From an uncultured Mycoplasmatota bacterium (GTDB taxonomy: Bacteria > Bacillota_I > Bacilli_A > RF39 > UBA660), in contig CANAXT010000006.1 in the NCBI GenBank assembly GCA_947365915.1, positions 1 to 43,879 on the forward strand: a stretch of 43,879 nucleotides of DNA, read 5' to 3'. Numbering within the stretch: position 1 is the first letter of the stretch; every line of letters starts with the position of its first letter. The position numbers were made by a program, and so were the translations under genes. The notes under the pieces were generated by a model. The model was not told where the DNA came from. It made no database searches and saw nothing but the letters and a program-made list of their open reading frames with translations. Of the stretch, positions 32,485 to 41,814 are shown piece after piece.

Positions 32485-32880
32485 ATGGCGTATATTAAGT
32501 TTAAAGAATTATCTAAGTATTTTGATTTTAAAAAAGAAGTTTTGAGTGTAGAGGAATTGCCTGAATATGCAAGAGAATATGTAGAAGAAGAAGAAAAGAT
32601 TATTTTGGCTTATAAAAATTCTAAAGATTATATTGTTTTTACAGATAAAAAAATGGTTTTGTTTGATCGTGATACAATGGCTGTTTATTATAAGAAGATT
32701 CATATGATTCCTTATGTTTCTATTTCAACGAGTGCGATTAATTTTAAACCTGGAAAAGTTGAGTTATTGCTTAGTTTGGATAGTGGTTATCAGTTACATA
32801 TTAATTTTATTGAAATGAATCATGACAAAAAAGAACGTATCAAACAGGTATATAAAATTATGATGAAAACGAAAATTTAA
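32485..32880 (+). CDS. bPH_1-type PH-like domain protein, paralogue 1
   Basis: A 131-residue protein resembling bacterial PH domains of the PF08000 type. Hallmarks: an N-terminal helix, LAYKNSKDYIVFTDKKMVLF (strand pair with the FTDKK turn), then IPYVSIS and a late strand. Paralogue at 43220-43672 shares YIKFKE/YVKFKE, FTDKKMVLFD and IPYxSIS. Members are small cytoplasmic proteins of unknown function. Own extended -10 promoter upstream, strong terminator downstream, so monocistronic. Confidence 0.85.
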   Translation: MAYIKFKELSKYFDFKKEVLSVEELPEYAREYVEEEEKIILAYKNSKDYIVFTDKKMVLFDRDTMAVYYKKIHMIPYVSISTSAINFKPGKVELLLSLDSGYQLHINFIEMNHDKKERIKQVYKIMMKTKI

Positions 32881-32902
32881 AAGGGAAAATAAATATGTTT
32901 TA

Positions 32903-32938
32903 AAAGAGACGGAATGAGATTTTATTCCGTCTCTTTTT
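32903..32938 (+). terminator. Strong terminator after PH-domain gene 1
   Basis: A 13-bp perfect stem, 32903-32915 with 32924-32936 (inner sequence GAGACGGAAT), loop of eight, T run at the end. Confidence 0.92.
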
Positions 32939-32958
32939 AAGTGTAAAGCAATATTCTG

Positions 32959-33116
32959 AAAGTAATCTACTTTAAGTAATCTTACTTTGTTCTATATTTA
33001 TTATACTATAAAAACAGTTCATTTGTTTATATAAAAGATTTATAATAGTAAAATTTTGTCAATTTTTGGTTTGAAAAAAAGGTTAATAATATATTTTTCC
33101 TAAAGTAGATTACTTT
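32959..33116. promoter_or_regulatory. Three related palindromic operator-like sites upstream of the GNAT gene
   Basis: Site 1 (32959-32973) is AAAGTA-ATC-TACTTT; site 2 (32974-32988) is AAGTA-ATCT-TACTT; site 3 (33102-33116) is AAAGTA-GAT-TACTTT. Sites 1 and 3 are exact reverse complements over 16 bases (32959-32974 and 33101-33116). Site 3 ends five bases before the GGGAGG ribosome binding site. The layout, two adjacent sites and one about 115 bases downstream, suggests binding of a dimeric regulator that controls the GNAT gene. No such regulator is encoded nearby. Confidence 0.7.
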
Positions 33117-33134
33117 GTGAGGGAGGTTATGTTT

Positions 33135-33575
33135 ATGAATGTAGAATTTAAAATTGCTTCATTAGATGATATTGATGGTATTATTCAGTTATGTAATGAA
33201 TGTTTTGATGAAAATACTTCATTGGAGTATGCAAAAAAAGTATATTTAGATAACCAGAATGATTCTAATCAGATATATCTTATTGGAATGATTGATGGTC
33301 AAATTGTAGCTCATGCAAAAGTTAATATTATTCCTACTATTTATGAAGATATGAATACATATGCGATTTTAAATCATGTATGTGTGAAACCTGATTTTAG
33401 GCGTAGTCATATTGGAACAAAATTGCTGGATGAATGTTTTGAAATTGCGAGGAATCATAATTGTAAATGTGTAGAATTATGGTCAAAAAATTTTAGACAA
33501 GCTGCACATCACCTTTATTATCAATATGGTTTTGAAGTTATGGATGCAAAATTTTTTGTAAAAAATATAGATTAG
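33135..33575 (+). CDS. GNAT family N-acetyltransferase
   Basis: A 146-residue acetyl-CoA-dependent transferase. Motif A is clear: HVCVKPDFRRSHIGTKLLDE (R-x-x-x-G-T form), then CVELWSKNFRQAAHHLYYQY (motif B) and GFEV. The acceptor is unknown; the size and pattern fit small-molecule or RimI-like enzymes. ATG 33135 is eight bases from GGGAGG; ATG 33129 is only two bases away and rejected. Operator-like palindromes lie directly upstream. Confidence 0.92.
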   Translation: MNVEFKIASLDDIDGIIQLCNECFDENTSLEYAKKVYLDNQNDSNQIYLIGMIDGQIVAHAKVNIIPTIYEDMNTYAILNHVCVKPDFRRSHIGTKLLDECFEIARNHNCKCVELWSKNFRQAAHHLYYQYGFEVMDAKFFVKNID

Positions 33576-33587
33576 GTAGGTATGATT

Positions 33588-34778
33588 ATGAAAGTAAGTA
33601 ATGTTTATATTGGTGGTTGGTTTCAAAGAACCATGTTACAATTGTCAGAAATTTATGATTTTTTAAGGGAATCTAAGTCTTATTTGGATTTGGATGAAAA
33701 CAAATTAAGTGAGTTTCGTAAAAATTTAGAGATTGGACGAATTGATTATGGGGTAGCAGGAGAAGAATATATTGAGTTTACTACATCATTAAATTTGAAA
33801 GTCAAAATATTTGAGGATGGTTTGATTGTTTTAAATAATCAGTTGGTTAGTGAAGATACTTTGTTTGCGGATATTGATCATGTAACTGATTATTATGAAA
33901 ATAAGTTATCTCCGGCTTTGAGTTATTTGTTTAGTTTGGGAGCTCCTGTTCCTAAAGAACTTGCAAATATAGAGACTGTATATCCTTATTTTGTTGTTTG
34001 TGATAATGCCAGTGAAGATGAAATTAATACATTACTCACCCGAACCGAAAAGCAAAAGTATTTTAAATTTGAAAATGAAAAATATGATGTGATTCGTGGT
34101 GATAAATATTATTTTATTAACAATAAAAAACAGTCTCTTACTAATATTGAACGATATATAGAAGAACAGATTTTTATTCGAGAATTTAAGGGACAATTGC
34201 ATAGATATTTAAATTTGCATCGTATTATATGGGAAAAGATAGATACAGTGAAAGAGCAAGCAAAGGTAAAAGGGTCTGATATTGTTAAGTTTACTACGAA
34301 ATTAGAAGGATATTCTAAAACGATTAATTTGATTGATGGAAGAATTAATCAAATGAGTACATATTTACCAACGAGAGAAAAAATTGCGAAAAGTGATCCT
34401 GAGGTTGCAGAATTTTTGGCGATATCAGGATATCGTTATGAGACTTTAAAAGATACTTTAGATTATATAAAACATTTATGGGCAATGACTAAGAATTATG
34501 TTTCATCAGCACAAAAGTTGTTTGGAAATTTACATAATGAAGTGACTAATAAATCTATTGGTAGTTTGACGATTGTAACTTCTATGGGTGTTGGTGCATC
34601 TTTATTAGATTTGTTTACTGAATCAGCTCCATCATTTAGTGTTTTTGGATTTTTTTATTTCTTCATATTAGCTTTGATTGGATTTGGAGTTAACAAATTG
34701 ATGAAAACGATTTCAAGTAAGAGAAAATATGAGGTGAATGATATTGAGTATGATAAGGAAATTGATTCTAAAAAATAG
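33588..34778 (+). CDS. Large soluble domain with C-terminal membrane hairpin, unknown function
   Basis: A protein of about 396 residues (ATG 33582 or 33588). The first 330 residues are charged, with strands then helices (VYIGGWFQRTMLQLSEIYDF at the start; coiled-coil-like KLEGYSKTINLIDGRINQ). The C-terminal region has a hydrophobic segment (SLTIVTSMGVGASLLDLF) and a clear membrane helix (FSVFGFFYFFILALIGFGV), then a charged tail. I recognise no family. It sits three bases before an ABC exporter gene, so it may be an accessory to the transporter. Confidence 0.7.
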   Translation: MKVSNVYIGGWFQRTMLQLSEIYDFLRESKSYLDLDENKLSEFRKNLEIGRIDYGVAGEEYIEFTTSLNLKVKIFEDGLIVLNNQLVSEDTLFADIDHVTDYYENKLSPALSYLFSLGAPVPKELANIETVYPYFVVCDNASEDEINTLLTRTEKQKYFKFENEKYDVIRGDKYYFINNKKQSLTNIERYIEEQIFIREFKGQLHRYLNLHRIIWEKIDTVKEQAKVKGSDIVKFTTKLEGYSKTINLIDGRINQMSTYLPTREKIAKSDPEVAEFLAISGYRYETLKDTLDYIKHLWAMTKNYVSSAQKLFGNLHNEVTNKSIGSLTIVTSMGVGASLLDLFTESAPSFSVFGFFYFFILALIGFGVNKLMKTISSKRKYEVNDIEYDKEIDSKK

Positions 34779-34781
34779 TTT

Positions 34782-36518
34782 ATGAAGAGATATTTTAATA
34801 CAGTAAAGATTTTGCACGATATTGCAAGTGATTCGTTTTTTGTTGTTCTTCAAATGTTTGTTAGTTGTGGTTTATATAATCTTGCAAGTTTACTTCCGCC
34901 TATAGCAACAGCTGGTATTATTGGGGTTATTACAAATGGTAATTTTATGGGAATTTGGTATTATGTATTGTTATATTTGATTTTTTATGTTATTTATTTT
35001 AGTATGTTACATTGGAATTATCATACTTATACTGTTTTAGCGAATTATTATCATTTGGAAGTTCAGAGAAAAATATTTGAACATATTGCTAATCATGATT
35101 CTATTTTTCAAAAAATTTCGAAAGGTAAAATTGTGGATACAACCAGTGATGATGTTCGATATTTGGTTGATGTTATGGATGCTGCATCAGAAGCTTTGAT
35201 GAAGTTTATTCAGTTAATTGTTATTTTTGTGATATTTAGTAGCTATAATATCATTGTTGCTTTGATTGCAGTTGTTATTGATTTTTTGTATTTGATTCTT
35301 ATGAATCATAATTCGAAAAAGGTTTCTAAATATTATGAAGGTACTAGGAAGTATGAAGATAAGATTATTGATACATTGAATCAAATGCTTATGAACTTGA
35401 AGCAAGTAAAGTCTTTTAATATGATGCCTAATTTGAATCATAATTTGGATAAAACAAGAAGAAAATGGAGTCAAGAGTATAAAGAGAAAAGAAAAGCTTT
35501 GACAAATCGATCTTGTAATATGCCATATATTGTTTATATTGGGAAGATTTTACTTTATATATTACTTGCCTATTTGGTATCTATTGGGAATATGACTATT
35601 GATCAGCTGGTTCTTTTAATTAGTTATTTTGAGCTTGCGATTACTTGTACTGATTCTATGCTTAGTTATTTGCTCGATTTAAGTAATTATGGAATTCGGG
35701 TAAAAAGAATTCAAAATATATTGGATTATCATTCTGATAGTAGTATTGATTTTGGAGAGATTACGAATGATTATATTAATGGAATGATTGTTTTTGATAA
35801 AGTTTGTTATGAAATACAAGGAAATTTGATTTTGAATCGCGTTTCTTTTAAAGTCTACCCTAATGAAATTACGGCGATTGTAGGACATAGTGGTTCTGGT
35901 AAAACGAGTATTATTCATTTACTTTACCGATTGGATCGTATTAAATCTGGTAGTATTTTGATTGATGATGAAAATATATATAATTATACAAAAAAGGTTT
36001 ATTCTTCTAATGTGTCTGGTGTTTTTCAAAAACCATTTGTATTTGAAATGAGTATTAAAGATAATTTGTCTTTAATAGATCGAAATTTTAAAAATCAAAT
36101 GGAGGCTTGTAAACGAGTTGGAATTCATGATTTTATTATGAGTTTACCAAAAGGTTATCATACAGTTATTCGTAATGAAGATTGTTTATTATCTGATGGA
36201 CAGAAGCAGTTACTTGGTATTGCAAGGGCTTTACTTACTAAAGCAGGGATTTTGTTATTTGATGAAGTGACAAGTAATATAGATCCGGATTCTACTATGG
36301 TTATTAAAGAAGTTTTACAAGATTTAAAGATTGATCATACGATTTTAATGGTGACTCATAAACCAGAAATGATGGAAATTGCTGATCATGTGATTGTTCT
36401 TGATCATGGAAAAGTAAAATCAAAAGGAACGAATAAAGAGGTATTTTGTCATAGTACTTTATATAGAGAACTTCGAAATCGCTCTTTTGCAAGTGTGAGT
36501 AAGACTCATGATGTGTAA
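34782..36518 (+). CDS. ABC transporter, fused membrane and ATPase domains
   Basis: A 578-residue half-transporter of the exporter type. Residues about 15-300 form the membrane domain with about six helices. The ATPase domain has Walker A VGHSGSGKTS, signature LSDGQKQLLGIARALL (LSDGQ in place of LSGGQ), Walker B GILLFDEVTSNID and the switch His in MVTHK. It would work as a homodimer or with a partner. Substrate unknown. It follows the unknown membrane protein by three bases and is ended by a strong terminator about 100 bases downstream. Confidence 0.92.
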   Translation: MKRYFNTVKILHDIASDSFFVVLQMFVSCGLYNLASLLPPIATAGIIGVITNGNFMGIWYYVLLYLIFYVIYFSMLHWNYHTYTVLANYYHLEVQRKIFEHIANHDSIFQKISKGKIVDTTSDDVRYLVDVMDAASEALMKFIQLIVIFVIFSSYNIIVALIAVVIDFLYLILMNHNSKKVSKYYEGTRKYEDKIIDTLNQMLMNLKQVKSFNMMPNLNHNLDKTRRKWSQEYKEKRKALTNRSCNMPYIVYIGKILLYILLAYLVSIGNMTIDQLVLLISYFELAITCTDSMLSYLLDLSNYGIRVKRIQNILDYHSDSSIDFGEITNDYINGMIVFDKVCYEIQGNLILNRVSFKVYPNEITAIVGHSGSGKTSIIHLLYRLDRIKSGSILIDDENIYNYTKKVYSSNVSGVFQKPFVFEMSIKDNLSLIDRNFKNQMEACKRVGIHDFIMSLPKGYHTVIRNEDCLLSDGQKQLLGIARALLTKAGILLFDEVTSNIDPDSTMVIKEVLQDLKIDHTILMVTHKPEMMEIADHVIVLDHGKVKSKGTNKEVFCHSTLYRELRNRSFASVSKTHDV

Positions 36519-36617
36519 CAATATATTTTTTAATTGAGTGTGTAAAATCTATCTAGTCATGATAATTTAAGTTTTAGGAATCTTAGCTGATTTTTAGTAT
36601 TAAAAATAAAGTTTGAT

Positions 36618-36645
36618 AAGAAGAAAGTTTTTCTTCTTTTTTTTT
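36618..36645 (+). terminator. Terminator between the ABC transporter and PBP genes
   Basis: AAGAAGAAA (36618-36626) pairs with TTTCTTCTT (36630-36638), loop GTT, then a run of T. Confidence 0.85.
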
Positions 36646-36679
36646 GGACTAGCACATATTCTTTAATGAGGTGAATCCT

Positions 36680-38587
36680 ATGTTTTTTAAAGCGATACAT
36701 TCTAGAATGAAAATTATATTAGTCATTATTTTTTTACTTTTTGTACTCATTATTGGAAAAGTATTTTATATTCAAGTATTTCAGTATAAAAAACTCAATA
36801 AATATGCTTCTAGTTTGTGGAGTAGGAATTTACCCATTGAATCTAGTCGGGGAAAAATATTTGATCGAAATGGAATCGTTCTTGCTGATAATATTACGAC
36901 GACTTCGTTAGTACTTATTCCAAATCAAATCAAAGATAAGGATCAAACAGCAGAGAAACTGGCAAGTATTTTAAATGTTAGTAAAGAAGAAATGATGAAG
37001 CATGTTTCTAAAAAGTCTTCCATTGAACGTGTTCATCCAGAGGGAAGGCGCTTATCTTATGAAATAGCAGACAAGATTAATGATTTAAAGTTACCAGGGG
37101 TTTATTTGGTGAAGGAGTCAAAGCGATATTATCCATTTGATACTGCGTTATCTCATACGCTAGGGTTTGTCGGAATTGATAATCAAGGGTTATCTGGTTT
37201 GGAGCTTATGTATGACAAATATTTAACTGGAAGTTATGGTGCAATTAAATATTTTAGTGATGCCAAAGGTTCAAGATTAAACTTAAATGAGGTTTATGAA
37301 AAGCCACAAGATGGAATTAATATGACGCTTACCATTAATAATGAGATTCAATCTTCATTGGAACGTGAGTTAGATAATGCTGTATCTAAATATAGTCCTG
37401 ATCAAGCTTTGGGAATCGCGATGGATCCAAATACAGGAGAAATTTTGGCGATTTCTTCTAGACCAAATTTTTCACCTAGTCATTATTCTGATTATAAGGT
37501 TGAAGAAATTAATCGTAATTTGCCAATTTGGGCGACATATGAGCCAGGGAGTACATTTAAAATTATTACATTGGCAACCGCTTTAGAAGAAAATTTGGTA
37601 GATTTGGAAAAGGAAAAGTTTACAGATACAGGAAGTGTAAAAGTTGAAAATGCTCGTATTAAATGTTGGAAACATGGCGGTCATGGTACACAAACGTTTT
37701 TAGAAGTGGTTGAAAATTCTTGTAATCCAGGTTTTGTTTTATTGGGCCAACGAATTGGAAAAGAAACGTTATTTGATTATATTCATAAATTTGGTTTTGG
37801 AGAAAAAACTGGTGTGGATTTGAATGGAGAGGGAAGTGGAATTTTATTTAATTTAGATAAAGTAGGACCAGTAGAACTTGCTACTACTGCATTTGGGCAA
37901 GGTGTATCTGTGACTCCTATTCAACAAATTACAGCTGTATCGGCGGCGATTAATGGTGGAACACTTTATAAGCCATATATTGTAAAAAGTTTGAATGAAC
38001 CAGAAACCAATACCATTATCAAAGAAAGTAAACCACAGGTTGTTCGAAAAGTAATTAAAGAAGATACAAGTGAAAAGGTTCGGATGGCATTAGAGAGTGT
38101 TGTTAGTAATGGAACTGGTGGAAATGCTTTTATTGAAGGATATCGTGTGGGAGGAAAAACTGGAACAGCTCAAAAGGTAAAAGATGGTAGATATATGGTT
38201 GGAAATTATATTGTATCTTTTATGGGATTTATGCCAGCAGATGACCCTAAGATTGTAGTTTATATTGCAATTGATAATGCGAAGGGTATTACTCAATATG
38301 GTGGAACAATTGCTGCTCCAATTGCTAGAAATGTACTTCGTGATGCAATAGATGCGCTTGATATTCCTAAGCGAAAAGGGGCGAGTGAAAAGGAATATAA
38401 ATATGGTGAAAAAAAATATGTGAAAGTTCCAAATGTGAGTGGGAAAACGGTTCAAGAGGCGATGGAAGATTTAAAAGATTTTAAAGTGGAGTTTTCAGGA
38501 AGTGGTGAGATTGTTTCTTATCAATCCCCGAAAGCTGGAGAGAAGATTTATGAAGGTGAAACGGTTCGTTTGATGTTAATAGAATAG
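36680..38587 (+). CDS. Class B penicillin-binding protein (FtsI/SpoVD type) with one PASTA domain
   Basis: Peptidoglycan transpeptidase that crosslinks stem peptides outside the membrane, normally paired with an FtsW-type polymerase. The 635 residues comprise an N-terminal anchor helix (about 12-32), a PBP dimer domain (RGKIFDRNGIVLADN), and a transpeptidase domain with S291-T-F-K294, S347-C-N349 and K493-T-G-T496. One PASTA domain ends the protein (about 575-635; VPNVSGKTVQEAMEDL). ATG 36680 follows GAGGTG. mraY follows after nine bases and ftsW after that, a division-and-wall order. Whether it is the FtsI or SpoVD counterpart cannot be told. Confidence 0.93.
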   Translation: MFFKAIHSRMKIILVIIFLLFVLIIGKVFYIQVFQYKKLNKYASSLWSRNLPIESSRGKIFDRNGIVLADNITTTSLVLIPNQIKDKDQTAEKLASILNVSKEEMMKHVSKKSSIERVHPEGRRLSYEIADKINDLKLPGVYLVKESKRYYPFDTALSHTLGFVGIDNQGLSGLELMYDKYLTGSYGAIKYFSDAKGSRLNLNEVYEKPQDGINMTLTINNEIQSSLERELDNAVSKYSPDQALGIAMDPNTGEILAISSRPNFSPSHYSDYKVEEINRNLPIWATYEPGSTFKIITLATALEENLVDLEKEKFTDTGSVKVENARIKCWKHGGHGTQTFLEVVENSCNPGFVLLGQRIGKETLFDYIHKFGFGEKTGVDLNGEGSGILFNLDKVGPVELATTAFGQGVSVTPIQQITAVSAAINGGTLYKPYIVKSLNEPETNTIIKESKPQVVRKVIKEDTSEKVRMALESVVSNGTGGNAFIEGYRVGGKTGTAQKVKDGRYMVGNYIVSFMGFMPADDPKIVVYIAIDNAKGITQYGGTIAAPIARNVLRDAIDALDIPKRKGASEKEYKYGEKKYVKVPNVSGKTVQEAMEDLKDFKVEFSGSGEIVSYQSPKAGEKIYEGETVRLMLIE

Positions 38588-38596
38588 GAGGATTAT

Positions 38597-39589
38597 ATGC
38601 TTATTTTAACAAAATCTATTTTTTCTATGATGATTGGATTTTTACTTTCTGTTTGTTTTGGAGTTATACTCATTCCTATTCTAAGGCGGTTAAAAGCAGG
38701 TCAGTCACTGAGTGTTTATTTAAGGAGTGCTCATAGCAGTAAAAGTGGAACGCCTACGATAGGGGGACTGATTTTTCTTATTCCAAGTGTTTTAACCATT
38801 TTGTTGCTTTATTTTTTTGATAAAATTGATTTTTCATATAGTTTATTGATTGTTTTGTTTACTTTTATTGGGTATGCGTTGATTGGTTTTATTGATGATT
38901 ATTTGATTGTGGTAAAACGTAATAATAAAGGGTTATCGGAAAAGATGAAGATGTTGTTGCAATTAATCATTGCAGTGTTCTTTTTCTATTTGTTTATGAA
39001 AAGTGGGAATGAGCCGCTTTTGTGGATTCATACTTTTCATTTGAAAGTTCATATTGGTTGGTTTTATGGAATCTTTATTTTGTTTGTGTTGGTGGCAAGT
39101 AGTAATGCTGTTAATTTAACCGATGGTTTGGATGGTCTTGCTGGAGGATTATCTGTGATTGCCTTTCTAGCATTTGGCTTGATATCTTGGAATACAGGTT
39201 GGTTAGATGGGTATGAGGCTCTTGCTATATTTTGTTTTGTTTTGGTTGGTTCGCTTTTGGGATTTTTGATTTTTAATGTGAGTCCTGCGAAAGTATTTAT
39301 GGGTGATACGGGATCTTTATCGTTGGGTGCTACACTTGGTGCTCTGGCTATTTTAACGAGGCATGAACTTTTACTTGTTGTGATTGGAATTGTATTTGTG
39401 TTAGAGACGGTTTCATGTTTGATTCAACGGGGATATTATAAGTTGACTCATAAGCGTATTTTTCCGATGACTCCTATTCATCATACGTTTGAAAAGTTGG
39501 GTTGGAATGAACGGGATATTGTGAAGTTATTTTGGATTATTGGGTTGTTGGGAGCGATGGTTGCGCTTGCTTTTGGAGTGTGGTTATGA
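38597..39589 (+). CDS. mraY: Phospho-MurNAc-pentapeptide transferase MraY
   Basis: Membrane enzyme that moves phospho-MurNAc-pentapeptide from UDP to undecaprenyl phosphate, giving lipid I. The 330 residues contain about ten membrane segments and all signature motifs: SKSGTPTIGG, IGFIDDYLIVVKRNNKGL, NAVNLTDGLDGLAGG, MGDTGSLSLG and PIHHTFEKLGWNE. Its last codons overlap ftsW by four bases (ATGA). Start follows AGGAGG. Confidence 0.96.
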   Translation: MLILTKSIFSMMIGFLLSVCFGVILIPILRRLKAGQSLSVYLRSAHSSKSGTPTIGGLIFLIPSVLTILLLYFFDKIDFSYSLLIVLFTFIGYALIGFIDDYLIVVKRNNKGLSEKMKMLLQLIIAVFFFYLFMKSGNEPLLWIHTFHLKVHIGWFYGIFILFVLVASSNAVNLTDGLDGLAGGLSVIAFLAFGLISWNTGWLDGYEALAIFCFVLVGSLLGFLIFNVSPAKVFMGDTGSLSLGATLGALAILTRHELLLVVIGIVFVLETVSCLIQRGYYKLTHKRIFPMTPIHHTFEKLGWNERDIVKLFWIIGLLGAMVALAFGVWL

Positions 39590-40680
39590 TGCAGAAGAAT
39601 CATTTTAATTGGGTGTTATGTATTAGTATTTTAGCGATTTCTATTTTTGGTCTTATCATGATTTATTCGGCTTCTTATGTTTGGGCGGAGTATAAGTTTT
39701 CAGATCCTTTTAAGTTTGTTAAAAATCAAGGTTTATTTTTTGTGATTGGTGTTGTTTTGATGTTTTTGATTAGTAAAGTTGATTTTCATGTTTATGAGAA
39801 GAATGCGAATAAGATATTAGGTGTTTGTATTTTGTTGCTTATTTTGGTTTTAATTCCGGGTTTAGGGACAGTTCGAAATGGAAGTCGGAGTTGGTTTGGA
39901 ATTGGTTCGTTTGGAATACAGCCAAGTGAGTTTACGAAGTTGGGTTTGATTATTTTTACTTCTAAGTATTTGTGTCGAAATGGAAAGGATTTAAAGAGTA
40001 TCAAAAAGGGGGTGCTCCCTATTTTAGGACTTACGCTTTCTATTTTCGGTCTTATTATGTTACAACCTGATTTTGGAACTGGAACGATTATTGTGATGAC
40101 GATTATTGGAATTTTGTTTGTTGGTGGAGTGAATTTTAAGTTTTTTTTTAAGATTGGAATTTTAGGGGTTGTTGGTATTGTGATATTGGTGTTGATTGCT
40201 CCTTATCGTTTGGCACGTATTTTGTCGTTTTTAGATCCTTGGAAAGATCCTTTAGGAAGTGGTTTTCAAATTATTCAATCTTTATATGCGATTGGTCCTG
40301 GAGGTTTGTTTGGTTTAGGGTTTGGAAATTCGATTCAAAAGCATTTTTATCTTCCAGAGCCTCAAACGGATTTTATTTTTTCGATTATTAGTGAAGAGTT
40401 TGGATTTTTAGGGGTTTTAATTGTGGCATCGTTATTCTTGTGTATTATTATTCAGGGGTTTAAGGTTGCTCATGAGTCATCTGATTTGTTTGGTAAGTAT
40501 TTGGCATTTGGAATTGTTTTTCAGCTTTCTTTTCAAGCAGTACTTAATCTTTGTGTGGTTGTTGGTTTAATTCCTGTTACTGGAGTTACTTTACCGTTTT
40601 TGTCTTATGGTGGTTCTAGTTTGTTGATTACGTTATGTAGTATGGGTGTAGTTTTGAATATTAGTCGGAAAGAGGGTTGA
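39586..40680 (+). CDS. ftsW: FtsW/RodA-type lipid II polymerase
   Basis: SEDS glycosyltransferase that polymerises lipid II, working with a class B PBP. The 364 residues (ATG 39586, possibly 39589) have about ten membrane segments. Family motifs: GLIMIYSAS, NGSRSWFGIG and GIQPSEFTKLG, SEEFGFLG, and PVTGVTLPFLSYGGSSL. FtsW is preferred to RodA because of the adjacent PBP and mraY, but the sequence does not settle it. The start overlaps mraY. Confidence 0.93.
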   Translation: MMQKNHFNWVLCISILAISIFGLIMIYSASYVWAEYKFSDPFKFVKNQGLFFVIGVVLMFLISKVDFHVYEKNANKILGVCILLLILVLIPGLGTVRNGSRSWFGIGSFGIQPSEFTKLGLIIFTSKYLCRNGKDLKSIKKGVLPILGLTLSIFGLIMLQPDFGTGTIIVMTIIGILFVGGVNFKFFFKIGILGVVGIVILVLIAPYRLARILSFLDPWKDPLGSGFQIIQSLYAIGPGGLFGLGFGNSIQKHFYLPEPQTDFIFSIISEEFGFLGVLIVASLFLCIIIQGFKVAHESSDLFGKYLAFGIVFQLSFQAVLNLCVVVGLIPVTGVTLPFLSYGGSSLLITLCSMGVVLNISRKEG

Positions 40681-40785
40681 GTTAGTTTTAAAGATTGATG
40701 AATATAAAAGTCATGAAAAGGAAAAATGATGTTGCGTAGTGAACTAATGTTTAGCATGATATTCTTGTCAGGGGAAATTATATGA
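40681..40785. other. AT-rich gap after ftsW
   Basis: No gene or terminator recognised. A short MLRSELMF-like stretch near 40734 might be part of the ORF6N remnant that follows, but this is too short to claim. Confidence 0.3.
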
Positions 40786-40905
40786 ATTATATTAAACGAA
40801 GATTCAAATTTAGAAGAATTTATTTGCGAGATAAGAGGAAAACAGGTGATGCTTGATTTTGAAATATTAAGAATCAAACGCCATGATAAGAATGGAGATG
40901 ATTAG
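40786..40905 (+). pseudogene. N-terminal fragment of an ORF6N-domain protein
   Basis: The frame reads ..NEDSNLEEFICEIRGKQVM, then LDFEILRI, ending at TAG 40903-40905. IRGKQVMLD-x-(D/E)-L is the usual N-terminal ORF6N motif (I-x-x-IRG-x-QVMLD-x-DLA). There is no start codon, and the rest of the domain is missing. It complements the fragment at 15093, which retains the next part of the domain, but the two are 25 kb apart. Confidence 0.5.
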
Positions 40906-40907
40906 AA

Positions 40908-41787
40908 ATGAATGAATTAAGTAAATATAATCAAAAAAAAATTTGAAGATATTAAGCATATAGATGAAAATGGATGTGAATTTTGGTATGCAAGAGAAAT
41001 TTCGAGAGTTCTTGAATATACAGAATGGAGAAACTTTTTAAAGGTATTTAATAATGCTAAAGGGGCTTGTAAAAATAGTGATAATGATGTAGATAATCAT
41101 TTTGTTGAGGTTAACGAAATGATAGAAATTGCTAAAGGAGCTAAAAGAACAGTTGTAGATTATAAATTATCCCGTTATGCTGGTTATCTTATTGTTCAAA
41201 ATGCAGATTCAAGAAAGGAAGCTGTTGCATTAGGACAAACATATTTTGCTATTCAAACACGAAAGCAAGAATTAAGTGAATTAGAATATTCATTATTAAC
41301 TGAAGAAGAAAAAAGACTATATCAACGAAATTTGATTAAAAAAGGCAATCATTCACTTAATTAGGTAGCTAAAAATGCAGGAGTTAAAAATTTTGATAAA
41401 TTCCATAATGCTGGATATAAAGGTTTATATAACGGGGAAACAGCAAATGATATAGCAAAAAGAAAAGGTTTAAGGTATAGAGAGGATATTTTAGATAATA
41501 TGGGAAGTGATGAATTGATTGTAAATTTATTTAGAGTATCTCAAACAGAGCAAAAGTTAAAAAGAAATAATATTTAAGGTGAAAATAATGCTAATAAAAC
41601 GCATTATAAAATGGGAAAAGATATTAGAAAATTTATAGAGGATCAAGGAGGTATCATGCCAGAAAAATTACCTACACCTGCTAAGAGTTTAAAACAAATA
41701 GCAAAAGAAAGAAAAAATGTTTTAACCAAAATCAGCAAGAAGTCACCCATCTTTTATAAGTGGAGTGATGAATTGATAGCCGATTAA
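40908..41787 (+). pseudogene. dinD: Broken dinD (DNA-damage-inducible protein D) gene
   Basis: Start ATG 40908 gives MNELSKYNQKK and then TGA; removing one A from the nine-A run at about 40936 restores KKFEDIKHIDENGCEFWYAR. The main frame then runs to TAA 41785-41787 with two in-frame stops: TAG at 41362 (HSLN-stop-VAKNAGVKNF) and TAA at about 41575 (RNNI-stop-GENNANKTHYKMG). Both would be Gln codons with one C-to-T change. SRVLEYTEWRNF, NHFVEV, LSRYAGYLIVQNAD, and GGIMPEKLPTPAKS are DinD hallmarks. The reading frame is well preserved apart from three lesions, so decay is recent. Confidence 0.88.
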
Positions 41788-41790
41788 AAA

Positions 41791-41813
41791 AACGAAAAAA
41801 AGTTCGTTTTTTT
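41791..41813 (+). terminator. Terminator after dinD
   Basis: AACGAA (41791-41796) pairs with TTCGTT (41803-41808), extended by A/T runs, with seven T at the end. Confidence 0.8.
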
Positions 41814-41814
41814 A

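Noticed and set aside
40908-41787. Stop codon reassignment as an explanation for the in-frame stops in dinD
   Set aside because: Both TAG and TAA would need to be read through, yet TAA, TAG and TGA all end clearly intact genes in this window, and dinD also has a frameshift.
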